DNA from: Exophiala sp. HKRS030
Lineage: Eukaryota > Ascomycota > Eurotiomycetes > Chaetothyriales > Herpotrichiellaceae
Direction: 5' to 3'
DNA length: 64,000 nt
NCBI GenBank assembly: GCA_023897205.1
Contig: JAHWDD010000007.1
Coordinates: 4,526,001 to 4,590,000, forward strand
Shown: piece after piece, positions 23,629 through 33,981 of the stretch
How positions within the stretch are numbered: position 1 is the stretch's first letter
Layout of the letters: each line of letters opens with the position of its first letter
Position numbers and translations under genes: made by a program
Notes under the pieces: generated by a model
Seen by the model: the letters and a program-made list of their open reading frames with translations, nothing else
Told to the model about the DNA's origin: nothing
Database searches by the model: none

Positions 23629-25199
23629 CTACAATTTGGCCTGAAGCTGTCCCTGCTGCTGCTCCTTCTTCTTCTTTCTTTCGGTGATTTCCCTGAAATA
23701 CTTGTCTTTCAATCCCAAAATCGCCAATCCCTGGCTCTCCCAAATCGGATCCCATCTGGGCAACTCATATGCTGTCGATCCCACAGCCGGCTTGCCCGCA
23801 AATTCTTGCAACCAGTTGAAATAACTTTCGAAATCTGGTGCGATCTCGTGGAATCTGTCACTATCGCCTTTGTATTCCAATCGTTTCGTCTCCCAGTCTT
23901 TTTGCTCCGTCACAGATGGTAGCGGCTTGCTTTCATGATTGGCAAAGTAACGAGCCACAGCCACGGCTTGATACTCGTAGACACGGAATGAGAGAGCGGC
24001 ACGACATTGCCCGACAACCGCAAGTGATGGGTTATCGATGTTCAAGATATGCTGGTAGAAACGTGATAGGCGATTCGATGGCGTCACCGGGTTTGGTGTG
24101 AAGAAGGGATAGTTGATGCGGAATCCTGTAGCGAATAGCACATGATCGAAGCCTGAAATTGTGGTGCCGTCGTTGAAGGTTACTGTGATGACGCCGTTGG
24201 TCGGATGGATCGATTTCACTGATGCCTGCAACAGCACATTTGGTAGGTTGTAGATGGATTCGAGCTTTTCATTCTTTCCCCGCAAACTCAGGTACAGGGG
24301 CCCAGACACAATATCGTGGAGGTCAGAGATCAAGTCGCTGGCTGAAATGTTACCACCAACCACCAGCACTTTCTATTATCCCTTCGATCAGTATCGATGC
24401 TTAGTGTCGTGGGATAAAGAACTCTTACCTTGTTGACGTACTTGTCCGCGGATCGATAAGACTTGGAATGCTCAAAGGCATGTGGAAAAGCCTTGACTGT
24501 CTCATCAATGCCTTCGATCTTCGGGATGTTGGGCACGTTATAATGCCCACTAGCTGCTACCACAGCGTCGAAGGTTTCCTGCCACCAGTAATCACTCGGC
24601 TTGCCGCGATAAAGCAGATCCGTTCGTCTCAAGGTCAAGACCCATTCCTCTCCTTTCCGCTCGACTTTCTCCACTGAAGTACTCAACGAAGTCAGATGGA
24701 GGTAGGGTTTGAATAGATCCTCAATCCAGCCAGTGATAATCTCAAACGGTCGACTAGGGTTGTTGTGTCCGAACCGGTTTACTGAAAGAGCAGAATTGAC
24801 TTCAGGAAATGGAGTATGAGTGAATGCCATTGCAAGAGCGCCGACATTGGAATCCAATCCAGGATAGATTGCTGTCCTCGCGGTCAGATCCGGATCTGCT
24901 GGAGCATTGAATTCAGGGAATTTGCTCGGCTGATTGACTTTGCGAGGCGGACGCCACGACGCTGGAAAGACATCTGGTTGTGCATCGAGATGCCTAAGCG
25001 CCATAGTTAGCAATACACTCATGTTGACGACACTTGTGGCGCTGTTAAGCCTTCCAACCTACCATAAGCCACCGACACGATCTCGTCGTTCGAAGACTCG
25101 AATAGTGTCGAAATTGCCCTCTTGTGATAATGCATGAACAGCGGCCAGTCCTGATGGTCCGGTACCAATCACAGCAACACGTCGATATCGTGGTGCCAT
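23629..25199 (-). CDS. Flavin-containing monooxygenase (FMO-like)
   Basis: Three exons on the minus strand: 25199-25063, 24993-24429 and 24372-23629 (1446 bases, 481 aa). The FAD Rossmann motif is VAVIGTGPSGLAAVHAL (glycines 12-17), followed by ERRDRVGGLW. The NADPH-binding motif is KVLVVGGNISASDL at about 235-248, and the FATGF motif is at about 314-318. The FMO fingerprint FxGxxxHxxxY/F reads FPHAFEHSKSY, so the usual glycine is histidine here. FMOs oxygenate soft nucleophiles such as amines and sulfides, and some act as Baeyer-Villiger enzymes on ketones. The C-terminus is Lys- and Gln-rich (ITERKKKKEQQQGQLQ). It is transcribed divergently from ATG27. The substrate is unknown. Confidence 0.92.
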
Positions 25200-26115
25200 G
25201 CTATTTCTTAAGGTCTGATTTGTGGAATATTCCCGGTAATATCAAGCATATGAAGGAAACGGGTAAGAATATCAGTTCCGCAAAAAGTGTTTAGGATGAA
25301 TGACGACAATGGAATCTTATCAACAGACAACCTACCGTCTCAGTTGCATACAACGACGAGGCACAAAGGTTAGATAAGTATAAATACATGGGTCAGAAAC
25401 TCATTGGAAACGTTGGCCTATACTATACCTTACACGGACGCGACACGTACGAAGAACCAACCGATAACGTGAGAAATGGTCAAAGTGACGAATACATGAT
25501 TCGTGCTTGACCGCCTGATTAGTATTGGACGAACCTGAACAATACCATGCCGGAATCCGATGTGAGATGTATCATCTTATCAGTATCGGCGTTTGGACAG
25601 GACATTTCTTTTCCAGTGTTGAATAATTGCACCCACATTCGACGACCATCTCCGTTGATGTCGCCATTGAGTGCTAAAGTGGTGTGAAGGTAAATACTGA
25701 AGAAACGGCCAAAGAGTTTTCAGTACTGTAAAAGGTGTCACGTGACAATACTAGAGTATGAAGTTCGTAGTCATATGATCCGCCATATGCAGCTTTGGAC
25801 CGTCATAACTCCACCGTAGTTCTTGGCATAAAATGGAGATGCAACTTGTTCGGGAGCATGTTGGCCGGAATCAGGAACTATCATCAGGCAGAGAGCGAAC
25901 CGCATTCGACAACATATCTTTCCTCTCAACTCTTCTATCTTCCTCTTTGACATTCGTCCGGTCCCTGTCGTTCTTTTCCAGATACTGGTTCTCCATCGAT
26001 AGACCTCGAGAATCCTGCTAGCCAAGTTGGCACGCGATCATCTGCAATCCTTCCCCCGAACCCCCGATCATTTCCAGCAATTCATCCGACCTTCCTATCG
26101 CTCCACTCTTCCAGC
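25200..26115. other. Divergent promoter of the FMO gene and ATG27
   Basis: A 0.9 kb region between two oppositely transcribed genes. It contains a perfect palindrome with a CACGTG core at 25737-25746, and a pyrimidine-rich stretch just before the ATG27 start. Confidence 0.55.
25737..25746. promoter_or_regulatory. GTCACGTGAC palindrome (E-box-like)
   Basis: Perfect 10-base palindrome with a CACGTG core, the consensus for bHLH factors in fungi. It lies 370 bases before ATG27 and 540 before the FMO start. Function is inferred only. Confidence 0.35.
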
Positions 26116-27203
26116 ATGAGGGCCACTTTATCTTCACTATTATCAATACCCATTCTACTGTCGCAGCTGACCACTGCCATTTCACTCAACTGTGACAATG
26201 TCCAACTCGACAAGAAGAAGTTCGATCTATCCAAGCTTGCGGGCAGACATTCAGTTTGGGTACATGATACCTCGAGACCCCGGCCGAGTACAACACGACC
26301 TGGACAATAAACCTTTGCAAGCCCTTAGAGAAAGTGGATGGAATTCCATCTTCGAACCAATGTCCCGCAGGCACAAGAGGTAAGTTTTCGCCATTCGAAT
26401 ATGTCATCCATTCCGGAGAACTCCCGCTCATACATTTTGGTTATAGTTTGCGGTGTGGTCTCATCTTGGAATCCAGCAGACGATCCGGACAAGAAACACG
26501 TCGAAATCGAGAATGTTATTCCCGTGGCTGGAAACTTCGAGACCAGCACAGGTCAAGGCTTAAATCCCGTTATCACGCGCCTGAAGTCTCAAGACTCTAG
26601 TGCCGACGGGCTTCAAATCGAATTATCCGGAGGAACTTATAACAAGCTGAAGCAAAAGGCCGTCGTTCAATTACAATGTGACCGTGAGAGAACGGGTAAT
26701 GAGCAACGAAGAAAGCGAGCCGATGAAGACGACTCAGATAAGGATAACGATGAAGACGGCGATGATGAAACACCTTCAACAAATAGTCTCGAGTTTGTCA
26801 GTTACGGCGAAGTCGAAGGCAAGGAACGCACTCAGGTTCTCCGTCTGAATTGGCGGACGAAGTACGCTTGTGAAGACTTTACGGAAGATGAAGGTGCCGA
26901 CAAGAAGGCTGGTTGGGGATTTTTCACATGGTTCATTCTGATGTACGATCTCAGATCCCCTACCCAATCTCTTGGTGACCTCTTGAACTAACAACTCCGT
27001 CTCAAAGCGCATTCCTGGCAATCTCAGCATACCTCATCTTCGGATCCTGGCTCAACTACAACCGCTACGGTGCACGAGGCTGGGACCTACTACCTCACGG
27101 CGACACGATCCGCGATTTCCCCTACCTCGTTAAAGATCTTTCACGGAAAGTCGTCGACACCGTTTCCGGCAGTGGCTCGAGAGGTGGATACAGCGCTGTA
27201 TGA
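26116..27203 (+). CDS. ATG27: Autophagy-related protein 27 (one frameshift)
   Basis: Three exons: 26116-26379, 26447-26942 and 27008-27203. A signal peptide (MRATLSSLLSIPILLSQLTTA) is followed by the Atg27 luminal domain: LNCDNVQLDKKKFDLSKLAG, YNTTWTINLCKPL, CPAGTRVCGVVSSW, IELSGGTYNKLKQKAVVQL and LRLNWRTKYACED. A single membrane span (WGFFTWFILIAFLAISAYLIFG) crosses the last junction, followed by YNRYGARGWDLLPHGDTIRD and a tail ending GYSAV. Atg27 is a type I membrane protein that cycles between Golgi, endosome and vacuole and helps supply Atg9 membranes. In exon 1 the frame shifts at the C run 26278-26281. One extra base gives SRPPAEYNTTW and 957 bases (318 aa). The acidic loop ADEDDSDKDNDEDGDDE is an insertion typical of filamentous fungi. 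Confidence 0.92.
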
Positions 27204-28954
27204 CCAAGACGATCATTCTTCAATCCCAACAACCCGAGTCGTATGTTGGGATTTTGTTTTCCAATACAGCAGATATTTTTCATCTTCCATCCTTTCCCTT
27301 ATGTAGAATAAATCAAGCTGGGTCATGCATAGCGAGGAGTGTGGTGTGCAGGAGTAGTCGGACATTCGGGTTTTTCTTTTTCATACATCCTTCCTATCCA
27401 ATTACCCAACCGCCTCATCCCACCTCGGCTTTGGTTTGATGGGCTTCCCTCCTTCTGCCCCACACTCCTTGGGGTTTTCCTCAAGCACATCGATCTAATG
27501 GCCAATTCTTCACCTGGCCATTCAATCTGTTGTACATGAGTTTTTCGTTGCTACTTGTGGTTTCGGGATTGTTGTTTTTTATTCACTACATGTTTGTATT
27601 TGACATTTTGGCCAAGGCAGAGAGAACAGCCGGGATGGGCGGGCATGGTGGGAAAGGAGGGGGATTTTTCGATGAGACAGGCACGGCAAGCACAATAATC
27701 GAGAGGAAAGAGAGAAGCAAAAAGGGGGTCCAGAGACCTCGACACGCCAGAGGGAGTCAGAAAGGGCGGGAGGGAAAGACTCGTGGAGAAATATGCTGGG
27801 TGGCCTGGAGCTGGAGCTGGAGCTGGCCATACAGATCCAGGACCAAAGAGGGAGAGGAAGCAAGACCGTCGAGGACGACCAGGTCAAGGTCAGAGTCGCA
27901 AAACAATGGTAGTCCAGCAATGGCAACCGAAGTGGCAAATGGGGGAAAGACGGAAAAGGCGCGGTCGGACGAGGTACTATATGCTAGATAGGTACGGGTA
28001 CGGGTACGGGTACGGAGAACGGAGAACGGTATGATATCAGATGTAAAATATGAACTTTTTACCCTAAAGAAGAGAGGGGTAGGTTGGAATTAAAATGATA
28101 TTCTTTGTTCCCCGGTGCTGAATAATTCAAGTTTCGACTGGCAATCAGGAGGTTTCGAGGCTAGAGTTTAGACATGGAGATCTTTTCTGCCACCTTGAAT
28201 GATGGGAACATTGCCGTTGACACGAGGCCTAGAAAGAGGAAAAAGAGAAGAGGAAGACGAAGAAGTTTGGTTGTTATATCCTGATATTCTCTACACATTG
28301 TTCATTGTCATGCTCCCTTGACAGATGGATGGATATTGGAGCTCGAGAGAGAACTATCTGAATATAATGACAGAGCAAGGCTTGTTGCTGATAAGTACTC
28401 AAGCACCCATGTAAATGTCTCGCAAAGCGAGATGGGTGACTCTGGTGACTGTGTGACATGGTGATGATGATGTTGGTGAGGTGGTGATGATGACGTCTTC
28501 CAAGCAAAGCCTTATAAGCTGTTGTATATGCCGCAGCCTTGTCAGTTGTTGCACATGCTGCAGCCTTGCCATGCCACGCCTTGCCCTGTAATTGGTGCCT
28601 TGCCAAGCACATGACATTACTGCCCGCCCGCAGCCTTGTCTCATTATTCCCGAATTTCTCCACATGAATTTCATCTTGTACCTAGGTCAAGATCAAACTC
28701 ATTCGATAACATACGCCCAAATAATTCCACCATCAGACTCTATTGCCCAGATTCCAATTTTCAACCTGCACACTGCAGTAATCCTACCGATAGAAAGCCT
28801 TCTGCTGACTACGGTTTCGTTTCATATCCTCGCGTACCACTCTTTTTGTGGCCGCTCGCTCAAATCGTTTGACCCTTGTCGGTTGTGGCGTCTGGGTCCC
28901 CAAAAGAACTTCGAATTTCCTTCAGTCCGTTGATTTGGACATATATTGTTCGAC
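27204..28954. other. Intergenic: ATG27 3' region and prefoldin promoter
   Basis: About 1.75 kb without a recognised gene. It contains a short GTACGG repeat at 27991-28016, a GAGCTG repeat near 27807-27824, and an imperfect CAGCCTTG-containing repeat near 28530-28590. Confidence 0.5.
27991..28016. repeat. GTACGG hexanucleotide repeat
   Basis: About four tandem copies of GTACGG between ATG27 and the prefoldin gene. Confidence 0.85.
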
Positions 28955-29781
28955 ATGTTGTCTCGAAGAGTTGTAAGTTCAGTTCCATTTCCATTGCCAG
29001 TTGTATACATCTGCGGGGAGAAATATATGTTTGTCTTGGCCACTAGCCATATAACCTATCGATACTCTCACACAATCATGTTCTCAAATCTATAACACAG
29101 CCTTTGGGTGAATTTCTGCATGTCGGAATTCGAATATGTTGTCGCTAACAAGATTGTGTTGATGCTTCCAATAGCTCTCAAAGGAAGAGGAGACTGAATC
29201 CACAGATGCAGAAGTGACAAAGGAAGATCAAGACAAGATCAACACTTTTTCCAAACTGCACAATCGGAGTAAAGTGCTCGAGGAGGAGTTGAGTCAGAAA
29301 CAGGTTTGTCCCACTGCGCTTTGTTGCAGCCCAAGTACTTGAGGCCTGCAAGCAAGGTGATGAGGTCGTTGTGGTTGAGATCTGACAGTTGCTGACTCTC
29401 TGATGTGTTTTGTCCCGCGTGCAGAAAGACAAAGAAGATCTGGAAGAATTGTCCACAGAATTGGAGTTGGCCGATGAAGATGAATTGGTACCGTGAGTGT
29501 TGATGTCCCATCAGATCCCTAGTTTGGCGATGGATATATCGTATGAATGTGAACTGACGACGAGGTTCGCTTGTCTCTTCTGGTACAGGTACAAGATTGG
29601 TGACTCTTTCATGTCCCTGCCACTTGCAGAAGCCCAAGAACTCCTTTCGACGGCGACGTCAGATCTCGAATCCGAGGTTTCCACACTCGAGGAGGAATTG
29701 AATGGTTTGAAGGAGGAAATTGATGGTCTCAAAGCTCATCTGTATGCCAGGTTTGGGAAAGGTATCAACCTCGAAGCCTGA
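28955..29781 (+). CDS. Prefoldin subunit 4
   Basis: Four exons: 28955-28972, 29175-29303, 29425-29492 and 29589-29781 (408 bases, 135 aa). The first exon codes only MLSRRV. The protein is a two-helix coiled coil with a beta-hairpin middle typical of beta-type prefoldins: KEDQDKINTFSKLHNRSKVL, KDKEDLEELSTELELADEDE, PYKIGDSFMSLPLAEAQELL and GLKAHLYARFGKGINLEA. This matches eukaryotic prefoldin subunit 4 (yeast Gim3) along the whole length. Prefoldin is a cytosolic hexameric co-chaperone that delivers nascent actin and tubulin to the CCT/TRiC chaperonin. Splice phases agree and the frame is intact. It is convergent with the next gene. Confidence 0.95.
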
Positions 29782-30051
29782 TCTGTGAATGATGTCGGCG
29801 TTCGACGTAGAGGTTTTGAGGTATGAGAAGTGTTGGTAGGTGTGTTCCTCTTGCTTGGCCGTTATCCTGCTTTTTATGCGAGATATTGGTTCAAGTCTGT
29901 ATTTCGAATTGACAAGGGGCTGTAAGTAGCAAGCAAGCAAGCAAAACTCAAATTCACAGGTAATGCTGCCTATTTGGGGAAACTTCGTCTGAGTTCTCTC
30001 CACGTATGATGTATGCATGCTTGAACGTCGTTGTACGCCTCCTTTCTCATC

Positions 30052-30831
30052 TCACCACCAACTCGTTTCTGGCGCACCTTCTGCATATACTCGCTTTTCC
30101 GACTCGGCATATGATGGCGGTGTTGAAAATTGATTGCCATAGGCACGCACAGGGCGAAGCTGAGGGGCCGTCGGTCGAGTTGTCGTTCCGGACTTTTGTC
30201 CCTGCGGGCGCTGTTGGCCGTTCGAGCCCCGTTGTCGAGGTTGGGTTGATGGACCAGAAGTTTCCAGCGTGGCTCGGCGCTGTTGTCGATTTGACTTCTG
30301 GTCTCGTTGTGGTTTGTCACAACCAAGCTCGGGGCTGCTCCATCTTCGGAGCTTGTTGTTGTTGTCGGTAGGAGGGGTGACGGCCTCCTTGAGGGATGTG
30401 GGGCTTGGTGAGCGTGATGAGCTCCGGATTGAAGAAAAGGATCCGCGTTTGTCGCGGGGACGGGAGAGAGGGAGAGATGAGGAGGAGGAGGAAGAGGAAG
30501 AAGAGGAAGAGGAAGAGGACTGCGAGTCAAAGGCTTTCCGGATATTCCTGAAAACCCTGATCGGTTGTTGATGGCGGGTGTCGTCGGAACCCGTCCTCCT
30601 GTGCCAATCATTGATCTCCTCACGAGCTTCGATGCTCGTATTCAACGCCGTCAGGATGTCGTTGGGGATAAGGACACCCTGTCGAGCAACGCGCCATGCG
30701 ACATCCGTATACTCGGACAGGATGTCCTCTTTGTATTGACCCACCAACGACAACCATCTGGTTACCACTTCAGTGTTTTGTTTGCACTGGCGGTACAGTT
30801 CGTTGTAGTGAGGATCGATGATTGGTGGCAT
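30052..30831 (-). CDS. Short DUF6604-like protein with Ser-rich tail
   Basis: Single exon, ATG at 30831, 259 aa. The first 90 residues (ELYRQCKQNTEVVTRWL, then EYTDVAWRVARQGVLIPNDI and LNTSIEAREEINDWHRR) resemble the start of DUF6604 proteins (YxxYKxDTxYIxTWL, then the MAxxIA..VPDSFI..L..SIxxR region). The same module opens the large gene at the right edge of this window. The rest is low complexity: about 15 consecutive serines, then Arg, Ser, Pro and Gln-rich sequence probably disordered. DUF6604 has no known function. Here it stands alone without the long downstream region. Its 3' end faces the prefoldin gene. Confidence 0.7.
   Translation of the reverse strand: MPPIIDPHYNELYRQCKQNTEVVTRWLSLVGQYKEDILSEYTDVAWRVARQGVLIPNDILTALNTSIEAREEINDWHRRTGSDDTRHQQPIRVFRNIRKAFDSQSSSSSSSSSSSSSSSLPLSRPRDKRGSFSSIRSSSRSPSPTSLKEAVTPPTDNNNKLRRWSSPELGCDKPQRDQKSNRQQRRATLETSGPSTQPRQRGSNGQQRPQGQKSGTTTRPTAPQLRPVRAYGNQFSTPPSYAESEKRVYAEGAPETSWW
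30478..30519. repeat. GAG/GAA trinucleotide tract coding poly-Ser
   Basis: Purine-rich trinucleotide tract that reads as serine codons (TCC/TCT) on the minus strand in the DUF6604-like gene. Confidence 0.88.
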
Positions 30832-33174
30832 CGTGAAGAGGAGATTGAGGAAGGACCGGGGAGAAGGGGAAGGAAGAAATGGGGCAAGGAGAAGGGGGAA
30901 AGAGGTTTGATGAAGGTGTCGTTGTTGGAATTGCTGATGAAATGTGAGTTCTCCAGTTTCAAAATTAGGTGTTTATCGATCATCGATAGTCATTCTACTT
31001 ACGAGAGAATAGGAGTATACGCCGTTGTCAAGAGTGATGCTAATCGGTTGCATATAAGTTCGTGTTGGTGCTGAATCTGGTGGTTGATGTGTACAACAGC
31101 TATAGCAAAAGTTGGGGGATATCAAGAAAGAGTACAGGATGAACATAAGGAGAACGCTGTTGATATAGATCGGAAGGACTTCGCTGCTGACCCCACAACC
31201 AGACTCAAACCCAAGGCCTTGCATCACAGTGGATTCAGTGAACTACAGCTTCGACCAAAGAGATATTCAACCATTCAATTCAGAGGGAAGGGGAACTCTG
31301 GGGGAATCGATCACTGACACAGAGACCAGACGAGATCCACTTACTTGTGGAAACTACTTTGAAGAAGCTAAAGTGCTATAGACCAATTACGAGGATTCAA
31401 GGGTTCGAAGATTCGACGGAGTCGAGGTCTAATCCATTCTTTTCACGATGGCTTGCTCGAAAAGCCAAAGGTCAGATGGTATGCGTTCATCAGAACCAAA
31501 CTTCATCCTCGCCTACACGGCTTCTATGTGAGCGTCGACGAGGACACAGCAAAGCAATTAAGAAAATTGCCATATGACTTGTTGACAGTTCCCTTGTGCA
31601 TACAGAATCCCCATATGGCGGAGTGTTTCGCAGAGATCTCTCTAGTCTAGACGTCCTGTCCAAGATATTGTTGACACTCGAGCTCGAATTCAGCACATGT
31701 CGACTACCGGCATCAAAAGTCCAGGACTGGCAGCAAGGTACTGACGAGCAGCCCGCACAACTACACATGCCATCAGGTCAAGGCATCCATAGACGAACCA
31801 TGAAATGGAGCCCTCAAGGCAGCGGATTTGGAAGGCATGGGGAGGCAGTGCAAGACTAAAACGGGCAACCCCACACGGAAGGGCCAATGAAATGGCCGTT
31901 TTTTCTTTGCTTTTTGCCTCACAACGATCGTTCCTTATACTGTTGGGACCGTCAAGACAACAAAACAGCCGCGTTGCAACGCGTCTCTGGGCCGAGGCTT
32001 GAACTCCTGAACCGCTCAACGCCTTAGAATGGTGAACCAAAGGCTAGTCAGAAGCAAGACGGGAAGTCCGATGCCTGAGGCACACGCCCCAGGCATCGAT
32101 GCACACCTTGATCCTGAAGTTCCCAAGGAATGCATCATATGTTAACATCGTCCAGGAGACATCGTTCATCATGCGCGGATGTCAGTCAAAATCACATGCT
32201 AGCGCCAAAAAAAACAACAGATTATTCCTGATCAGGCTTGGTGATCTAGAACATTCAGTCGAGGTCAGGACATCGTGCGAAAGTGGGAAAAGCCAACCAA
32301 TGTTTTTGGCGCGAGAGCAGTGCCAGTCCCACCGTCTGTTATCGACGACGATGTGTCACCGTCCATCAATTAGTCTTTCTCTCAAATGGCACTAAAACCT
32401 TAGTCCTGACTTGCTGAACCGGCGCACGCGAGAAGTAAGCGCAGTCTCGCGTTCGAAGAACCTCAACAATGTACTGTAGTCTGGATGTCGTTCGTAGCGT
32501 AGCGAAGCGTAGCGAAGCGTAGCGAAGCGTATCATTGTGTCGACCCAACTTGACCCTTGTAGGTCCTTCCTTGGTACGTACATGCATACTCCGTACTTAG
32601 TAGGTAGACAGTAGTGATGGACGATTCGCACGACGGCAGCCAAGAAAAGAAATCTGCTGCTAAGCGCTCGTGGTCGGATCGAGTGGGTCGAGGCGAGGAA
32701 GAGAGTGAGTGGAAGCCTTGCAGGTGTGGTCCTCGGTCGACCAATCACAGCAGACCTTCCCACATTTGGACGGAAGCTGTCTCTTCCCCATAACGTGTGT
32801 GGTGTGGTGTCGAATGCTACCACGCGTCAAAGCACGGGGGTCATCCTGTCTACAGATTTGAAGGCACGCCTAGCAAGCTGCAGAATGAATATGTAATCAA
32901 TTTACTGGAAGGGATGAAGCACAGAAATCCAGATGTATGTGTGAAAATGTTTGACTCGTTGTCAGGTGTATTATTTACCATCATGACCATCTTACGGTCA
33001 TGGAATCTATCATGAAGGGACGGATACCTCAGTACCTTCTGGGAACGGACATGACTTCGTCCTGAACCTCGTGATGATCCAAACCAACGCCAGAACTGAA
33101 AAAAGCAAATCCTTGAAACTGAATTAAACCCCGCCCCGCCATGAAAAAAAGATATTTATAGTATCGTGCCTCGT
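30832..33174. other. Intergenic stretch (2.3 kb)
   Basis: Starts with the promoter of the DUF6604-like gene and ends at the 3' end of the DUF3455 gene. No coding frame was recognised. It contains a 10-base tandem repeat at 32493-32531 and a TACTCCGTAC palindrome at 32587-32596. Confidence 0.5.
32493..32531. repeat. AGCGAAGCGT 10-base tandem repeat
   Basis: About four tandem units of AGCGAAGCGT with one variant unit, in an intergenic region. Confidence 0.85.
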
Positions 33175-33981
33175 TCATTTGTAGAACCAGTAGGCAGCAG
33201 CATACTCTACTGTGAAGGAGGATGGTTGACCGGCACATGTGGCAGGGGGGCTGCCACCGGCAGTGTCGACACGGTAAATACCCTTGATTTCACCCTCGGT
33301 GGTGGATCGCGAAGTCAGATACAACCAAGGGATGACGCCGTGATCGTTCTTGACGGCGTTGGCAGGGGCCACTGAATCACCAGCCTTTTGAGCAAACACT
33401 CGACCAAGGTTGGGCGAAAGAGGGGCATCAAAAGCGAAAACTGGAGTGGTGCCGTTGCTGAAGAAATGATGAGTCGACAGTTCGAGGCCTGTTGGTCCCA
33501 GAGGTGCAAGTGGGTCTTCTGGCAATGGTCGCTCATAGGCAAGGTTGGTGGCAAGGGCAACCAGATCGGGGTAGTCGGCTGCCATGCATGAGGCGTTGTA
33601 GAATCGAGCGACTGCTCCGGCGGCGGCGGGGACAGCGGTGGCGTTGGCACAAGTATAGTTCTGTCATGTTGTTAGTGTTGAGCAACCAAATGTTGGTCAG
33701 GAATCCAAAGCATACCTGAGTGCCTCGACCAATGGCGACGTGTTCCAAGACGTACTCGGCTGGCATGGTCAAGGGAGTTGGGGCGATGGGTAATGAGGCC
33801 TTTGAAAGATCACATGTTGGGGACTGGCTCCGTGTTGTCGTGCCTCTTGAATGTGCTTGTAGACAATATCAAAATAGCCAGCTAGGGTTGGAGTCCATTC
33901 AGTTGAACCCTTGGGTGCTTGAGGAGCTGGAGCAGCCAGTGCTGAGACAGCCAGTGCGGCGACAATGGCAAAGTACTTCAT
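33175..33981 (-). CDS. Secreted DUF3455 protein (one frameshift)
   Basis: Two exons on the minus strand (33981-33716 and 33660-33175). A signal peptide (MKYFAIVAALAVSALAAPAP) leads to the DUF3455 pattern: CDLSKASLPIAPTP, EYVLEHVAIGRGTQ, NYTCANATAVPAAAGAVARF, THHFFSNGTTPVFAF, VKNDHGVIPWLYLTSRS and IYRVDTAGGSPPATCAG. Family members are secreted fungal proteins of unknown function, sometimes mislabelled malate dehydrogenase. In exon 1 the frame after GASP needs one extra base in the run 33819-33822. This gives GASPPTCDLSKA and 753 coding bases (250 aa). Splice sites are standard. The role is unknown; N-glycosylation sites such as NGT and NAT fit secretion. Confidence 0.9.
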
